DNA of 64,000 bases from Golubevia sp. BC0850 (Eukaryota > Basidiomycota > Exobasidiomycetes > Golubeviales > Golubeviaceae): NCBI GenBank assembly GCA_012976225.1, contig JAAVVG010000022.1:1-64000 (forward strand), written 5' to 3'. The translations under genes and the position numbers were made by a program. The stretch's first letter is position 1; every line of letters starts with the position of its first letter. Shown here piece by piece: positions 8,100-19,808 of this stretch. Below the pieces are notes generated by a model that saw only the letters and a list, made by a program, of their open reading frames with translations, ran no database searches and was not told where the DNA came from.

Positions 8100-10882
8100 A
8101 TGTCCTCAACCTCTAAACGCAGTAATGGAACTGGAATCTCCAGAGATGATCTTCAAAGACACGCTTATGCCCGCTCAATTCTTGGAGAAGACCTCTTCAA
8201 AAAGGTGGCCACTTCAAAGATTCTAGTCGTGGGAGCAGGTGGAATCGGTTGCGAGTTGTTGAAGAACTTGGTATTGGTTGGGTTCGGTGATATAGAAATA
8301 GTGAGTATCAAAATAAGAAATAGACAGTAGCTTGGTCATGAGAAGAGTAGATAAGAAGAGAGATTGAAGCTGGCTGGCGGAAAGAGATCTCAGAGGCCAG
8401 AGGGTAGAGAAGAACAAAGACAGAGATGGAAAAGCAGAAGATCAAAGCAAGTCCGAGAGCAGAGATTACCACGATCATGGCTCTTCCCAGTTCAACAGAA
8501 GATAGCTGTCTTCATCAGACAGAAGTGAAGTCTTAGACTGTTACTCCATCTCAAGAACCTTCTTCCTCTCTCACCTCCCCTCTCCCCTCCCAGATCGACC
8601 TAGACACCATAGATCTATCAAACCTAAACCGTCAATTCCTCTTTCAAAAGCAACACATCAAGAAACCAAAGTCAATCATAGCACGTCAGACCGCGTTGTC
8701 ATTCAATCCGACAGCAAGCATCGTAGCTCATCATGCTAACATCAAGGATGCTCAATTCGGGTTGGAATACTTTGGAAAGTTCGAAATGGTTTTGAACGCT
8801 CTGGATAACTTGGACGCCAGGAGATGGGTAAATAAAATGTGTTTGAGTGCTAAGGTTCCGCTGGTTGAGAGTGGAACTACGGGGTTTTTGGGACAGGTAC
8901 AACCGATTTGTAAAGTGAGTGGGCGGAGGGGTTTGGTGAAGAAGGAATTGAGAGGAATAATGTGAGAGAGGGGAACAGATGCAAGGGCAGTAGAAGGGAG
9001 AAGCTTGACTTTCGTAGCTCGAGAAAGCTTTCAAGTTCAAAAGCTCTCTTTCGGCAAGCCTCCAGGTGCAAGAAGGCTTGAACTGTTGCTCTATTTTCGC
9101 AGAACCAAAGATTCTGATTATCTTGCCGCTCCCGTTTCAGTGCGTTCTAATCTCTTCCTCATCTCTATCCTTCATATTTATCTCTTTCAAGGACATCACC
9201 GAATGTTATGATTGCACTCCAAAAGTCCCACCAAAGACTTACCCGGTTTGTACAATTCGATCAACACCTTCTACTCCGATTCATTGTATCGTTTGGGCTA
9301 AGAATTGGTTGTTCGCGTAAGTGATTTCGTGTTTCGAATCCTTGGGAGGAATGAAACTCATTTCTGAAATTGACGAACAATTTTCCTTGGTTTCTAAACA
9401 GTCAATTATTTGGAACAAAAGATGAGAATGAAGAAGAAGAATTATCTCAAGCTTTGAAAGATGGGGAGAATGGTGAGTTTTCGAGAATCTATCTCTTCTT
9501 GTTTCCCGTTTTTCTAATCGTTCTCACCGACACTTCATTCATCTCTCTCCCTCCTCGTCTCTTCCCCATAGCCGACGAGATCAACTCTCTTCGTAGAGAA
9601 GCTCAAGAAATGAAAGTCATTCATGATTCTCTGACCTCACCAGATTCAGCTTCTAAAGTCTTCAACAAGGTTTTCAAAGCCGATACTGAAAGGTTGTTAG
9701 GAATGGAAGACATGTGGAAGAACAGAGAGAAACCTACCCCATTGGATTTCGATTCTGCAAAAGTCGAGAAGAAAGAAGATGAGAAGAAGAAAGAAGCTGA
9801 GGCTGGTACTTCTGGGTCTACTTTGAAGGATCAGAGAGTTTGGACTTTGAAGGAATGTGCTGAGCAGTTCGAAAAGAGGTGAGCCAGGGTTGGATTTAGG
9901 AATTGAGGTCAATTGTTAGAGGAAAATTGCTATTCTTACGTCGATCTCTTCCTTTTGATTCCACAGCCTCAAAGCCCTGGCAGTCCGAGCTGCCGCGGAT
10001 CCTTCAACTCCCCTCTCTTTCGACAAAGACGACTCAGATGCTCTAGATTTCGTCACTGCCACTTCGAATTTACGTTCAATGGTTTATGCAATCCCTTTAA
10101 AGACACGTTTCGAAGTGAAAGAAATGGCAGGAAACATCATTCCAGCAATCGCTTCTACAAATGCAATCACAGCTGGAATGCTAGTTCTTCAATCCCTTCA
10201 CGTCTTACGAAGAAGTTGGTCTTCATCTAGATATGTCACTCTAACTCGTCAAAGAACTTTACTCTTGTCTTCTTGGGAACCTTCAAAACCAAATCCTGAA
10301 TGTGGAACCTGTTTAGATCATTACATTCCTTTCAAAGCTGATGTATCGAAAACTACTTTGGGTCAAATTGTTGAAGAGGTAGCTAAGAAAAGTAGAGATG
10401 AAGGTGGATTGGGAATCGAATATGAATTGGTGGTTTATGAAGGTAATAGACTTTTAGCTGATCCCGATTTCGATGACAATCACGAGAAAACTTTGGGAGA
10501 ATTGGGAATTAAAGATGGTGAAATGATTACTCTTTCTGATGAAGATTCTAAAATGAGGAGTATCAATTTGATTCTTCAACCTTTGAAAGATGGATCTGAA
10601 GAAGCTTTAAGCTATGTTTTACCAAAGAAAGAAGATCTTCCTGAATTGACTGAGAAACCCCAGAAGGTTAAACATGAAGATTCGGATGATGATGATGATG
10701 AGATTCAAATGTCTGCAGTCGCTCCGGCTGCATCAACTACTACTGCTGGAAAGAGGAAGAGAGAGGATGATGAAACTGTTGAGGGAGAACTAAAGAAGAG
10801 GGCGGCTGAGGACCTTGATGCAGAAGGAAGTAAGAAAAGGAAAACTGGGGAAGACGAGAGTTCAGCTATCGTTCTGGAATGA
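8100..10882 (+). CDS. UBA2: SUMO-activating enzyme catalytic subunit Uba2
   Basis: Six exons: 8100-8300, 8594-8914, 9192-9316, 9402-9472, 9572-9878, 9967-10882, all in phase, 646 residues (yeast Uba2 is 636). Uba2 pairs with Aos1 to adenylate SUMO and take it up as a thioester before passing it to Ubc9. Visible motifs: nucleotide-binding GAGGIG at residues 45-50; [11 protein letters not shown], which contacts ATP; zinc cysteines CYDC (179, 182) and CGTC (about 453-456); catalytic Cys194 in [11 protein letters not shown]; the FDKDD and [10 protein letters not shown] blocks; a ubiquitin-fold domain near 460-560. The tail is acidic and lysine-rich, with nuclear-localisation-like KRKRED and KKRKTG, and ends SSAIVLE, which looks like a SUMO-interaction motif. 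The ATG at 8100 was preferred over the upstream one at 8028 because family homology begins soon after it. The 277-bp intron 2 could hide a small extra exon, but the phase fits without one. Confidence 0.95.
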
Positions 10883-11115
10883 AGAGATGATTTGGTTCTC
10901 TCATGTTTGTAGAGTATGGTTTGAATTCAAATCTATGGAAGTTCTCAGACAAAATCACGAAGGATTGAATGGTGAAATGAGTCCAACATTTGAAAGATGC
11001 AAGGTATATAGATTGTTAAAATTGATCAAGTTTTAATTGTAGTTGAAAAGCAGGGAGATATGTGCGAGTGATTTCCCGGTATCCGAAACAGAAGGTGAAA
11101 GTATTTACAAAGAAA

Positions 11116-14100
11116 CTAGAATCTGAACTCATCTTCTCTGATTCCCCTCTCTCGATTGGCAGATGGATCAGAAGCTTCTCTAACCCAGTCTCTTCTTCTA
11201 CTTGGATTTGGAATGGCTAGTAATTGGTGGAGAAAAGCTTGATCTTCATCTGTAGCGTCCTTGGACCGCTGAGAGGAACTCGAGGCAACTAGAGCGAACG
11301 AGGTGGAAGTGAGATTTCCTTCCTCTCCATTCACATTGGACGGCTGGCTTACTAAGCTTCGAGCACAAGATTCCAGATCAGACCAGAACTCCAGTCTTGG
11401 AAGGGCAGATCTTTTCCAATCTTGGCCTGCCAGTTTCTTTCGTCCGAGTTCGCCAACTTCGTCTTCGTCTCCATGGATGTGATCTGGAGAGAGTTCCGGA
11501 GGATTCGATCCGAAATCGAGAGAGGGAGAGGGGATTGTCTTTTCACTTTGACGAGAAGAAGGTCGGAAGTGATGGTTCGAGTGAGAGACCGCGTGCGCCG
11601 TTAGGAGAAGTCGAATGAGGGTTACTCTCGAGGACTGAAATTCGAACAGTAGTAGAACGTTATCGAGCTGTGGAAGCGTTTGAAAGATGTGACGAGAATA
11701 GAGAGGTCAGCACTTAGTGAAAAGAAAGTCAAACACGAATCCTGCACTCACTCTACCCTCCAAGACATCCCACACGTCTAATGGATCTGGTTGAATGAAA
11801 GTCCCTTTCCACTTGGTTCTTGATGCCTGGGCAGCCTTTCGAGAAGCGCTGTCTTTAGGAGACAGTTCATCGGCCCATCCTCCTCTTCCTCCCCAAGGTT
11901 CCTCTTTCGTGATACTTTCGACTGACTCGGCTCCAAGCCAAAGCCTCCAAAGCTCGATCTTTTGACGATCGACTTTGCAGACCTTCATGACTCTCAAGAC
12001 CCGTCTGAAGTTGAGCTCTACGAGAGCATCTCTAGTGAGAGAACGATCTTCATGCTGAGCTTCGTTCGAACTCTTGAAAGAGGTAGATGAGAAACGACGA
12101 CTGGAAGAGGTTTGAGGTTGATCTGAGTCCTGTCTGAAAGAGGAGGGCATCTTTTGATGGCCATTCTGCCGTTGCAAGAATCTTGTCTCTCTAGCTCTTA
12201 AACTCGAAGAAGCTGGAGCTAGGTCTGGATCCTTGAGTCGACGAGACACAAACTTCCAGCTGATGAAGGGGTTTCTCGCATCCAATTCCGCTCTCCACCA
12301 CTCAGCCACTTCCAGTCGATGACTCGGATCTTTGAGGTCTCGCCCATAGTGCTTTCTGTCGAGAATAGCAGGTAAGAGACTCTTCAGTTCTCTGACGGTT
12401 CCAGTGAACTCTCTTGCGTGTTTCTTTCTCCTTTCCAATTCTGAGCCCTCTTTCAATTGAAGAGCGGCAGATTGATCTTGAGCACTCCCATTCTTGAAGA
12501 CTCCTGGAAGAGCTCTCGGTAAGAAAGCAGAAGCGTTGGCATCGGCTGGAGCGAGCTCTCCATCCGATTCGTCGGAATGAGAGATGGCTGAAGAGTCGGT
12601 GTCATCATCAGATTCGTGCATCGAGTCTGAATCTCTTCCATTGGGAAGATGACTCGAGCTTGTAGCCTTTTTGCCTTTCCCTTTGGCAGAGATCGAAGCG
12701 TTAGAAGGATTTCCAGTGGGAGTAGAATTTCCCGAGGCATGCTTCGGCTTGTGCGCAGTAGCTAGAGGTTTCCTCCTTCTCATTCTGATCCATCTTCTAC
12801 GTCTCACGAAAGTCCAAGGGTCAGGCTCGCCTCTCCATTTCGGTAGCCTAACTCTCGCGCTTCTCTTCAGAGCCTCGAGTCCGTGATCGTCTCTGGTCTG
12901 TTCTTTGAGATCTCTCTTCTCCATCTTTTCTTCTAGACGCTCATTCATCTGCTCGGGACCTTGATTACCGGATCGTGGAAGAGGCTTGGTGATCCCTTTG
13001 ATAGCCATAGCTGTAGCTGTCTTGAAAGGACCTCGACCAAAGTTGAGAGAGTATTGCCAACCAGATTCGTCAGTGTCTCCGGACATGTCGATCAACCATT
13101 CCGGATGAACCCATTCCCAAGATGGATCTGGTAGTTGAGCGCTGACGATGTTGTAGGAGAGGTTCTCGCTGTGTTGATTCGTCCAAGGTGAAGGGTCCCA
13201 TTGGAAGAGAGTTCTAGGAGAGAATTTAGGAATTCCGAATACGAGGAGACTGCACGAGATAGAAAAGTGGAAGGAGAGTCAGCTCTGGCACCAAAGCGGA
13301 TGGAAACTGAACCGAGATCTTTCTTTCGATACTCACCCTCGCTGATTCTCGTAGAGAATGTCGTACTCATACTTCTCCTTCCCATCCTCTGGAGATTCCT
13401 CTACTGTCAACTTTCCAAGAACATCGTCCAATTCTTTCTCCGCATCTTCAGCCTTTGGAGTTCCAACTTCCTCCACTTCCGTGTTATCAGTTCCAGCGGT
13501 GTTAGCTCTTCTTCTAGACAAGAACTTGGGACCATGTAGGCCTGCGAATCTCTTTCTAGTAGAGTTGATGGTACCTCCGCCGACAGAGGAAGCGATCGAT
13601 TGGTTAGTGTTCCATCTCCGTAAGAAGTTAGTCCCGAGATCAGTCAGATTGACAGGAGAGTCTTCTTCCGGGAAAGTATTGCAGACTTCAGAAAGTGGTA
13701 TTCCAGATAGAGGAGAAGCTGACGATGAAGAGGCTGCTGGGTACTGAGCTTCTGCATCGCTGATTGAGTTTCTTCGACTGTTGGAGAAAGACTCTCGTCC
13801 ACCTTGGCTTGAATTTGGTCTTGAGGCTCCGGAAGTAGACGCTGCTGAAGCAAGATTGGCACCTAAAGAGACTGGAGGTTGTAACCCATTTGTGATGGGA
13901 GAAGAAGGTCTAGAGAGATTGGGAGATTTCGTTCCACTCAAAGCTCGGTTTGGATTTGGAGAGTATTTCTCCATGGCTCTTCTGTTTCTTGATTGACTAG
14001 ACGCATAGTTCAAGCCTTTTGAAACATGTTGTCCTATGCTATGGGTCCTCTTATGACCTTGACTATCGATCACAGTTACGCTGTTGAGATCCGTTCCAGA

Positions 14101-16362
14101 TCGATCTGGCCAGTTGAACGGCTCGATGAAAGTTCCGGATCTGGCTATGGAGCCGCTTGCACTTGCTTGAGCTTCCTCGATTCCATTCCCAGTTCCAACT
14201 CTCTTTCCAGCAGAAGCTCGAGAGGCTCTTGAGGCCGCTCTAGAAGCAGCTCTACTAGCTGATTTCTCAGCCTTGGCAGCTCGTTTCATCTCCTTCTTCG
14301 TCAGAGAGTCTCCATGATTCAAGACTATGGAAGCTAGAGCTGCATTTGGATCATCCTCGTCATCATCTTCTGCTTCATCGTCTGACGAATCCGAAGAATC
14401 CTCATAAGGCTCTTCATCCTCTGTTGAAGTCTGGATCGAAAGCGGAGACCTGGTGGATTCTCTCGGCGGTGAAGGGGCGTGAGATTGAATTGCTAGAGGT
14501 TCCTCGTGGAGTGAATGACCCTGACCTCCAGGAAGAAAAGAAAGACTGGAAGAACTACTATCCTGTCTCATCGGAGCGAGGGAGGTAGGTCTAGCTAAGG
14601 TAGAGGTGGTTCGGGTAGATGGCACTTGATTCTCTTCACTTGTAGTTGAAGTTAGCTCTAGAGGTTCAGTTTTCGAAAAGAGATTTGCGTCCGAAGGAGA
14701 TGAGAGAGATAAGAAAGGAGCTCTGAAGGGCCTTGGATTGATTAGAGGAGGAGGTCCGCCACTTGCATGAGCAGGACCTCCTGTTGAAGAAGTTCTAGAA
14801 GAGATTGGACGAACTGGAGCAAAAGAAGTTGAAGATTCCTTTTCGTCTTTCACGTTCCCAGCTTCCTCCTCACCATCTATCATCTCCTCGTTGACTGCCC
14901 CTAAATCTGTCATCTGAGCTATTCCCGTAGATCTTGATCGTTGGATTGGTTCTTGAATCTCGACTGATGAGCGTTGTCCATCTTTCTCTCTCTCCTCAGC
15001 TGGAATTGAAGTTCCACCATTGGGTGAAGGAGAGACAACTTCTTTCCTGAGTATTCCACTTCCTCCTTCGTTACTCTCTTGAGGAGAAGGTAGATTTCGA
15101 TTGTTTGAAAGAACAGATTCAGGATCTGGAGAGGCAGAGGTTCTTAGAGAGTTCTTACGTCCGTTTCTATTCCATCTTTTCAGATTGATCGACCCTCCCC
15201 CTCTTTCCAGGGTATCCTTCCCAATCTCTTCGGCAGTTGGGCTTGATTCTCTGATGGTTTCGTTTCTAGCTAGTCGATCTCTGGCGTTGGAGACTGCCCC
15301 TTTGACTCTTCCTAGAACTGGGTGATCTGGCAAAGAAGTGATCTTGAGTCTGACTTCTTCAAAAGCTTTGGAGAGATCTATTGACTCATCTGAAGATGAA
15401 GCTGTAAGATTTGAAAAGGAGATATAGAGGGGAGAAGAAGACAAGAGTAAGCTTTTGATTCGACTCGTTTGATATACAGATTCAAATGAGCTGCCGCCTC
15501 GATACAGGTTAGAATTTCTCCACCACCGTCTCCCTCTTTCTGATCTTGATGAACTCAATGTTGTCTGAGACATTACATCGAGACACCGATAAAGAGTGCT
15601 GGAGAGTCTCACTTCTCACTTTGTGCCCAATCGAGGCATGAGCTCCCCCTGCTTTCTCCTAAAGGTTCGACAAAGATGCAACCAATCTGATATGAGCAAA
15701 CAAGAGCCGCCAAGGCTCTCAAATGCTCGAATACGGGCAACTAGAAGAGATGAGCCACAATTGAGGATACCGTCTGAGATAGGAGAGCTACCTCCTTTCA
15801 CTTTCTTGCTTGTCTCTGCTCAGTGGGTCTCCTCCAAACAACCCTAGCTTCACATTAAGTTCTCTGATACATCACCACACTGCCAAAGCCACTCACCTTC
15901 TTCCTCTTCCCGTTCTTTCCTCCTCCTTTCTCTCTCTCTGTGATCTCCAACCAGCCCAGCTACTCCAGTTCTAGTTCTCCACTTTCTCCTAAACTCATGA
16001 GCCTTCTCCATCCTGTCGAGTTTGTTGATAGCTGGTTCTGCGTCTGAATCTTTACCTCTACTTGGTAGTATTGAAGAGGAAGTGGAAGTGGAAGAGGCTG
16101 GAAAAGATTCAGTTCTTGATCGAGCATTTGAGGGTGAGGGAGAAGCGGGAGGAGATCTAGAGGTAGTGGAAGATGATAGATGCGTTTGAAGTGGTGCTGA
16201 ATTATTTCTAGATCGAGATTTAGAAGGAGAACTAGGTGAGGAAGAGAGATTGTTGGATGAGGTAACTTGAAGGATAGCTGGTATCCCATCAATTGCTTCA
16301 CTTTGAGAATCCGGCTGTTCTTCTCCTTCCTTTCCAGCCGAGCTTGAATTTTGCAAATTCAT
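11116..16362 (-). CDS. Very large dysferlin-domain (Pex30/Pex24-type) protein
   Basis: Four exons on the minus strand: 15897-16362, 13337-15401, 11752-13249, 11116-11667, with every junction in phase, 1,526 residues. The recognisable part is the split dysferlin domain of fungal Pex23/Pex30-family peroxins and TECPR1: YEYDILYENQRG at about 833-844 followed by LLVFGIPKFSPRTLF, DPSWEWVHPEWLIDM and GWQYSLNFGRG (DysFN), then PWTFVRRRRWIRMRRR at about 986-1001 (DysFC). The first 830 residues are mostly Ser/Pro/Glu-rich and look disordered, with poly-acidic and Ala-Ser runs. Pex30-type proteins shape ER-peroxisome contacts and carry reticulon-like membrane segments; I see none here, which is odd. 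The 495-bp first intron is the weakest junction: its acceptor is excellent, but an extra exon could lie inside it. The last exon shares no known motif. The DysF call is firm; a peroxisomal role is inferred. Confidence 0.8.
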
Positions 16363-16985
16363 TGTAAATGTATTATCTCGAATTTAATGGGAGGCAACCC
16401 CAGACTGAGGCTTCAACTTCAGGATAGCCAAGGTGGGATGATTAGAGATTGTCTCTCAACCTGGCTGAGTTGAGGCTGAGGTTGCGTGAAGATCTTGAGC
16501 TCTCCGAGATGGAAAGAAGAAGTAAAGAAAAAGGTTAAGAGAAAGAAGATTGAAGAGAAGTCGAATGGAGTGTGGTGGAGAAAGCAAAGAAAGTCACAGA
16601 ATTTTAGTTAGGGGCACCGGGGCATCAGCATCAGAGCTTGCAGAGCGAAGATCTATCTTAGGGTCCAACCTACCTCTTTCTGATTTCTCCTCCCAATTGC
16701 GTTTCTGAACTTGGAACTGTTCCTAGATCTTAGCTCCAGAAGGCAAGCGTCAGTCTCGCGAAGGTTGGAAGGATCGGCAGACAACTCCTTCATGAATTCA
16801 TTTCAAAGCTCAATCTGAACTTCTCTTCGCCTCTCTTCCACTAACAGAACTTATCAGAATCAGAAGCCAAATAGAACATTCAGCAGGTCAGGAATAATCA
16901 AGTCAGCTGCACCAAGAAAAAAAAAAGAGTACTTCTTCAGTCTTTTTTCGGCAAAGCCTCTGTGGAGACTTGAGCATCAGGAGAT
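16363..16985. other. Intergenic between dysferlin-domain gene and dead family copy
   Basis: A 623-bp divergent intergenic region. Contains the putative promoter of the dysferlin-domain gene. A-run at about 16917-16924. No coding frame or TATA element recognised. Confidence 0.45.
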
Positions 16986-18682
16986 ATGGCACCTTCTTCC
17001 ATCTCTAGGAAGACCTCTCTCGATAGAGTTCCATTCGATATCTCTATCGCGATCTCGAACGAGATCTTCTCCTGGGCAGACTTCAAGAAGGAACTCTCAG
17101 GTCATTCCGGGTGAGGCGGATTCCAGGAGAAGAAGGCAAAGAGGCTGAAGGACGAAGGTGAGCAACGTCAAGAATCTTTCTGTATTCTCTGATCTACCTC
17201 GAATCAGGCATCTTGAGAGTGAGGGCTGAACAGCGGCCTTGATTTAATCCTCTCTCCTTTCCAGGTCTCGAAATTCAACGTTGGCCTCTCTCTTTGTTCT
17301 TTCTTCCCGTTCCCTGACGCTTTGGAGTCCCTTTTTCGTCAAGCACCTGAGAATAGACACCAAGAATCTCGACTCCTTCCTTACGGTACTTCTTAGAAAA
17401 GATGGGCTGGAGCTGATGGAATCTTCTGTGGAGACCCTAGTCTTTCTGGATTCGCTCGGCATCAGCGCACTTCGCAGCAACGACGAAGATGGGAAAGCAG
17501 CCACTGAAATTCTTACACTCTTTGGACAATCACTAGAAAAGCTAAAGCCCATATCAACAGATCAGCGGACGATGATGGCCTCGACCATCCAGGCGCTTGT
17601 GGTTGCTGGCAATCTGGCTGCTCTTTTCGAAGATTTCGGTATAACAAGGGACCAAGGACACTTGGTCCCGCCTTAAAGACCTTCAAATATCCAGGAACTT
17701 CATCTCTCTCGGTCGAGCAATCCTGATCAGCAAGACCAAGAACCTCAAGTCTCTCTCCATTCACTCTTCAAGCACAGTCTTCTCATTCTGCTGGGGGACC
17801 GAATCAGGAGAGGCGAGACCTCTGTTTCCCTTCAGCCACAGCCTGCAAGTCCTCAACTTCACGAAAAGAGCCTAGAACGAATCTGATTACGACCAAGGAG
17901 ACCATTGGCCGAGGCCGGAACTAACTGTCCGGAACGTCTGCTGGCTCCTCCTCAACGTTCAACATCTACGGGAGGCAAGTTTCTACTGTGAGTTGGGCGG
18001 AGAAGACTACAAATTCCTTCGGGACCATGGGGAAGTCTCTAGTTGGATGAAATCAAAGGTCAAGACGCTGACGCTGATTCTGGACGTCAGCATCTCAGTT
18101 CCGAATCCTCACAAAGCCAAACTCGAGACTGTTCTCAAGCACCTATTATCTTTCACGGAGGGATTAGACTCTTTGGTACTAGAAGTCGGACTCAGAGCTA
18201 CCACTTCTACCGATGAGCCACCTCCAATTGACGTGGAAATTCTGGGAGGATTGAGCAACTCCTTCAACTCTCTGAGGTGTTTGAGCTTACGAGGAGGAAT
18301 GTTGTATCCCAATTTTCTAAAGATTTCTTCAGCTTTATCAACTCTCAAGACTGTCTCTTTCGACTACTATACGCCTTTGCAAATGATAGCGACATCCAGA
18401 CTAACTTCATCAAACATGATTCTACCCTGAAAGCTCGAAGAAATACAGCTCCTCCACAATTCTGTTCGGGTTGAAAAAGAACTCCTCCCTTTGATCTCAC
18501 AGTTTCCCGAATATCAGCTTTTTAGTGTCATTCCCTACTTTCTCAGGCCCAATTCTCTCAAGCGGATTGCTGTGCCAGCCTTGCCAATTAGTTCAGAGGG
18601 TGTCATTGGGCTGCCATTTCTCCAAGACAGAGACTGGTTAGATGCTAGGAACAAGCTTAAGGGGGTCTGCTCGGAATCTTAG
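16986..18682 (+). pseudogene. Dead copy A of the VPFD/HLRID leucine-rich family
   Basis: Paralogue of the minus-strand copy at 61413-63332. Exon 1 (16986-17110) encodes MAPSSISRKTSLDRVPFDI and SWADFKKEL; the matching copy has SRKVSFHNVPFDV and SWGDVKKR. After a 154-bp intron the reading continues at 17265 with FFVKHLRIDTKNLDSFL, then LKSLSIHSS, TVRNVCWLLLNVQHLRE, SSWMKSKVKTL and KHLLSFTEGLDSLVL, all shared with the other copy. The LRR-like spacing suggests an F-box/LRR-type protein, but no clear F-box is seen. The copy is broken: a frameshift near 17655-17665, an in-frame TAG at 17871-17873 and a TGA at 18428-18430, each inside sequence that aligns with its paralogue. Homology continues past the last frame into an intron-like tail to about 18940. 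Function unknown. Confidence 0.75.
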
Positions 18683-19808
18683 TTGAGGAGGATGAAGAGT
18701 TAGAGCAAGTAAGTTTTGCTTCTCTCCTTCTGTCTTTATTTTTGCACCTCGCTCACTAGATCGATTTCTCTGCTACCTTCGCCAAACTTCAGACCTCCAC
18801 TTTTTTCTGATCCTCAAATTAACTACTCTCGACAATTCTCTCAATTTTTCACCCGGCTCAAAAGGAAGATTAAGCTCAAGTCTCTTCTTAACACTAGTAA
18901 GCAGGACAGTAAGAGCCGTTTCAAAACCAGACATTAGAAAATTCAGAAGGAGAGGAAGAAAACCAAAGAAAAGCAGAGAATAGAGAGAAAGTTTGTCGAA
19001 AATCTAGAAAGGGAGGAGAGGTATATTGAGAGTGGGGAAAGAACATGATGAGAGATGAAAGGTTGCACACGAGAAGGGTCGACATGAGATGGGATGAGAT
19101 GAGATGAGAAGACGAGATAACCAAAATAGGAGAGGAACGGAGAGGCTTATAGAATTTCGTAAAAGCTCCTTGATCCAAGATTAACTCATCTTGATGGAGA
19201 ACGAGAATGAATGAAGGTTAGTAGCTTCAGTTTGAGAGTCGCAGGTTTTCTGAAAATCTTGAAAGATCCCCATCTTTTCGACGTTTGCGAGGCTATTCTC
19301 ACATTTTTTCTTCCCTCTGCATTCAGACCATTTTCACTTGGAGACGTGGCCCATAAACACTTCAAACACTGCAGCACGTCAACATCTTCATTCTCCTAAA
19401 ACACATTGCATCTGGAGCTCTACATCTTCTTGAAGAGATCGAACTTTTATCTCTCTCTTACCTCGCAGTTTTCCATCTCAATTTCCAGCTTCTATCTTCG
19501 TTTCTTTCCAAAGTGGACCCGATTCTGTTTTCTGTTCTGTCCCTTTTCTCCCCCATATTTTCGTCCCGGTTCTTTTTTTACTTGAACATGGTTTCCCCCT
19601 GTTAGCTTAACTCATTTTCCTCAAAAACCTTCGACTTCTAACTTCTCGGAATGTCCAATTAAGACCAAACATCAAGCACTCTCGCCTCCAACATCATGCT
19701 TTCAAAGAGATTGAGAAGGAATTGCGACTCCAAAAACAAACACAATTGACTTACAATTCCAGTTTCTCCAATTACTCTATCATTCCACCTCCAGCTCACC
19801 CGCCCTCA
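18683..19808. other. Tail of dead copy A, then intergenic
   Basis: From 18700 to about 18940 the sequence still aligns with the 3' part of the paralogue (61440-61610, minus) and with a fragment at 30 kb. Around 19080-19110 lies a GATGA/GATGG-type short repeat. The remainder is a CT-rich 3' flank of the GFA-type gene. No other gene is supported. Confidence 0.5.

Noticed and set aside
9325-9345. GTTTCGAATCC, resembling a tRNA B box
   Set aside because: It lies in intron 3 of UBA2, with no A box upstream at tRNA spacing.
15404-15612. Extension of the dysferlin-domain gene's second exon upstream to 15612
   Set aside because: The frame is open, but a strong pyrimidine-tract acceptor at 15402-15404 matches the phase of the donor at 15896, and the extension has no similarity to anything.
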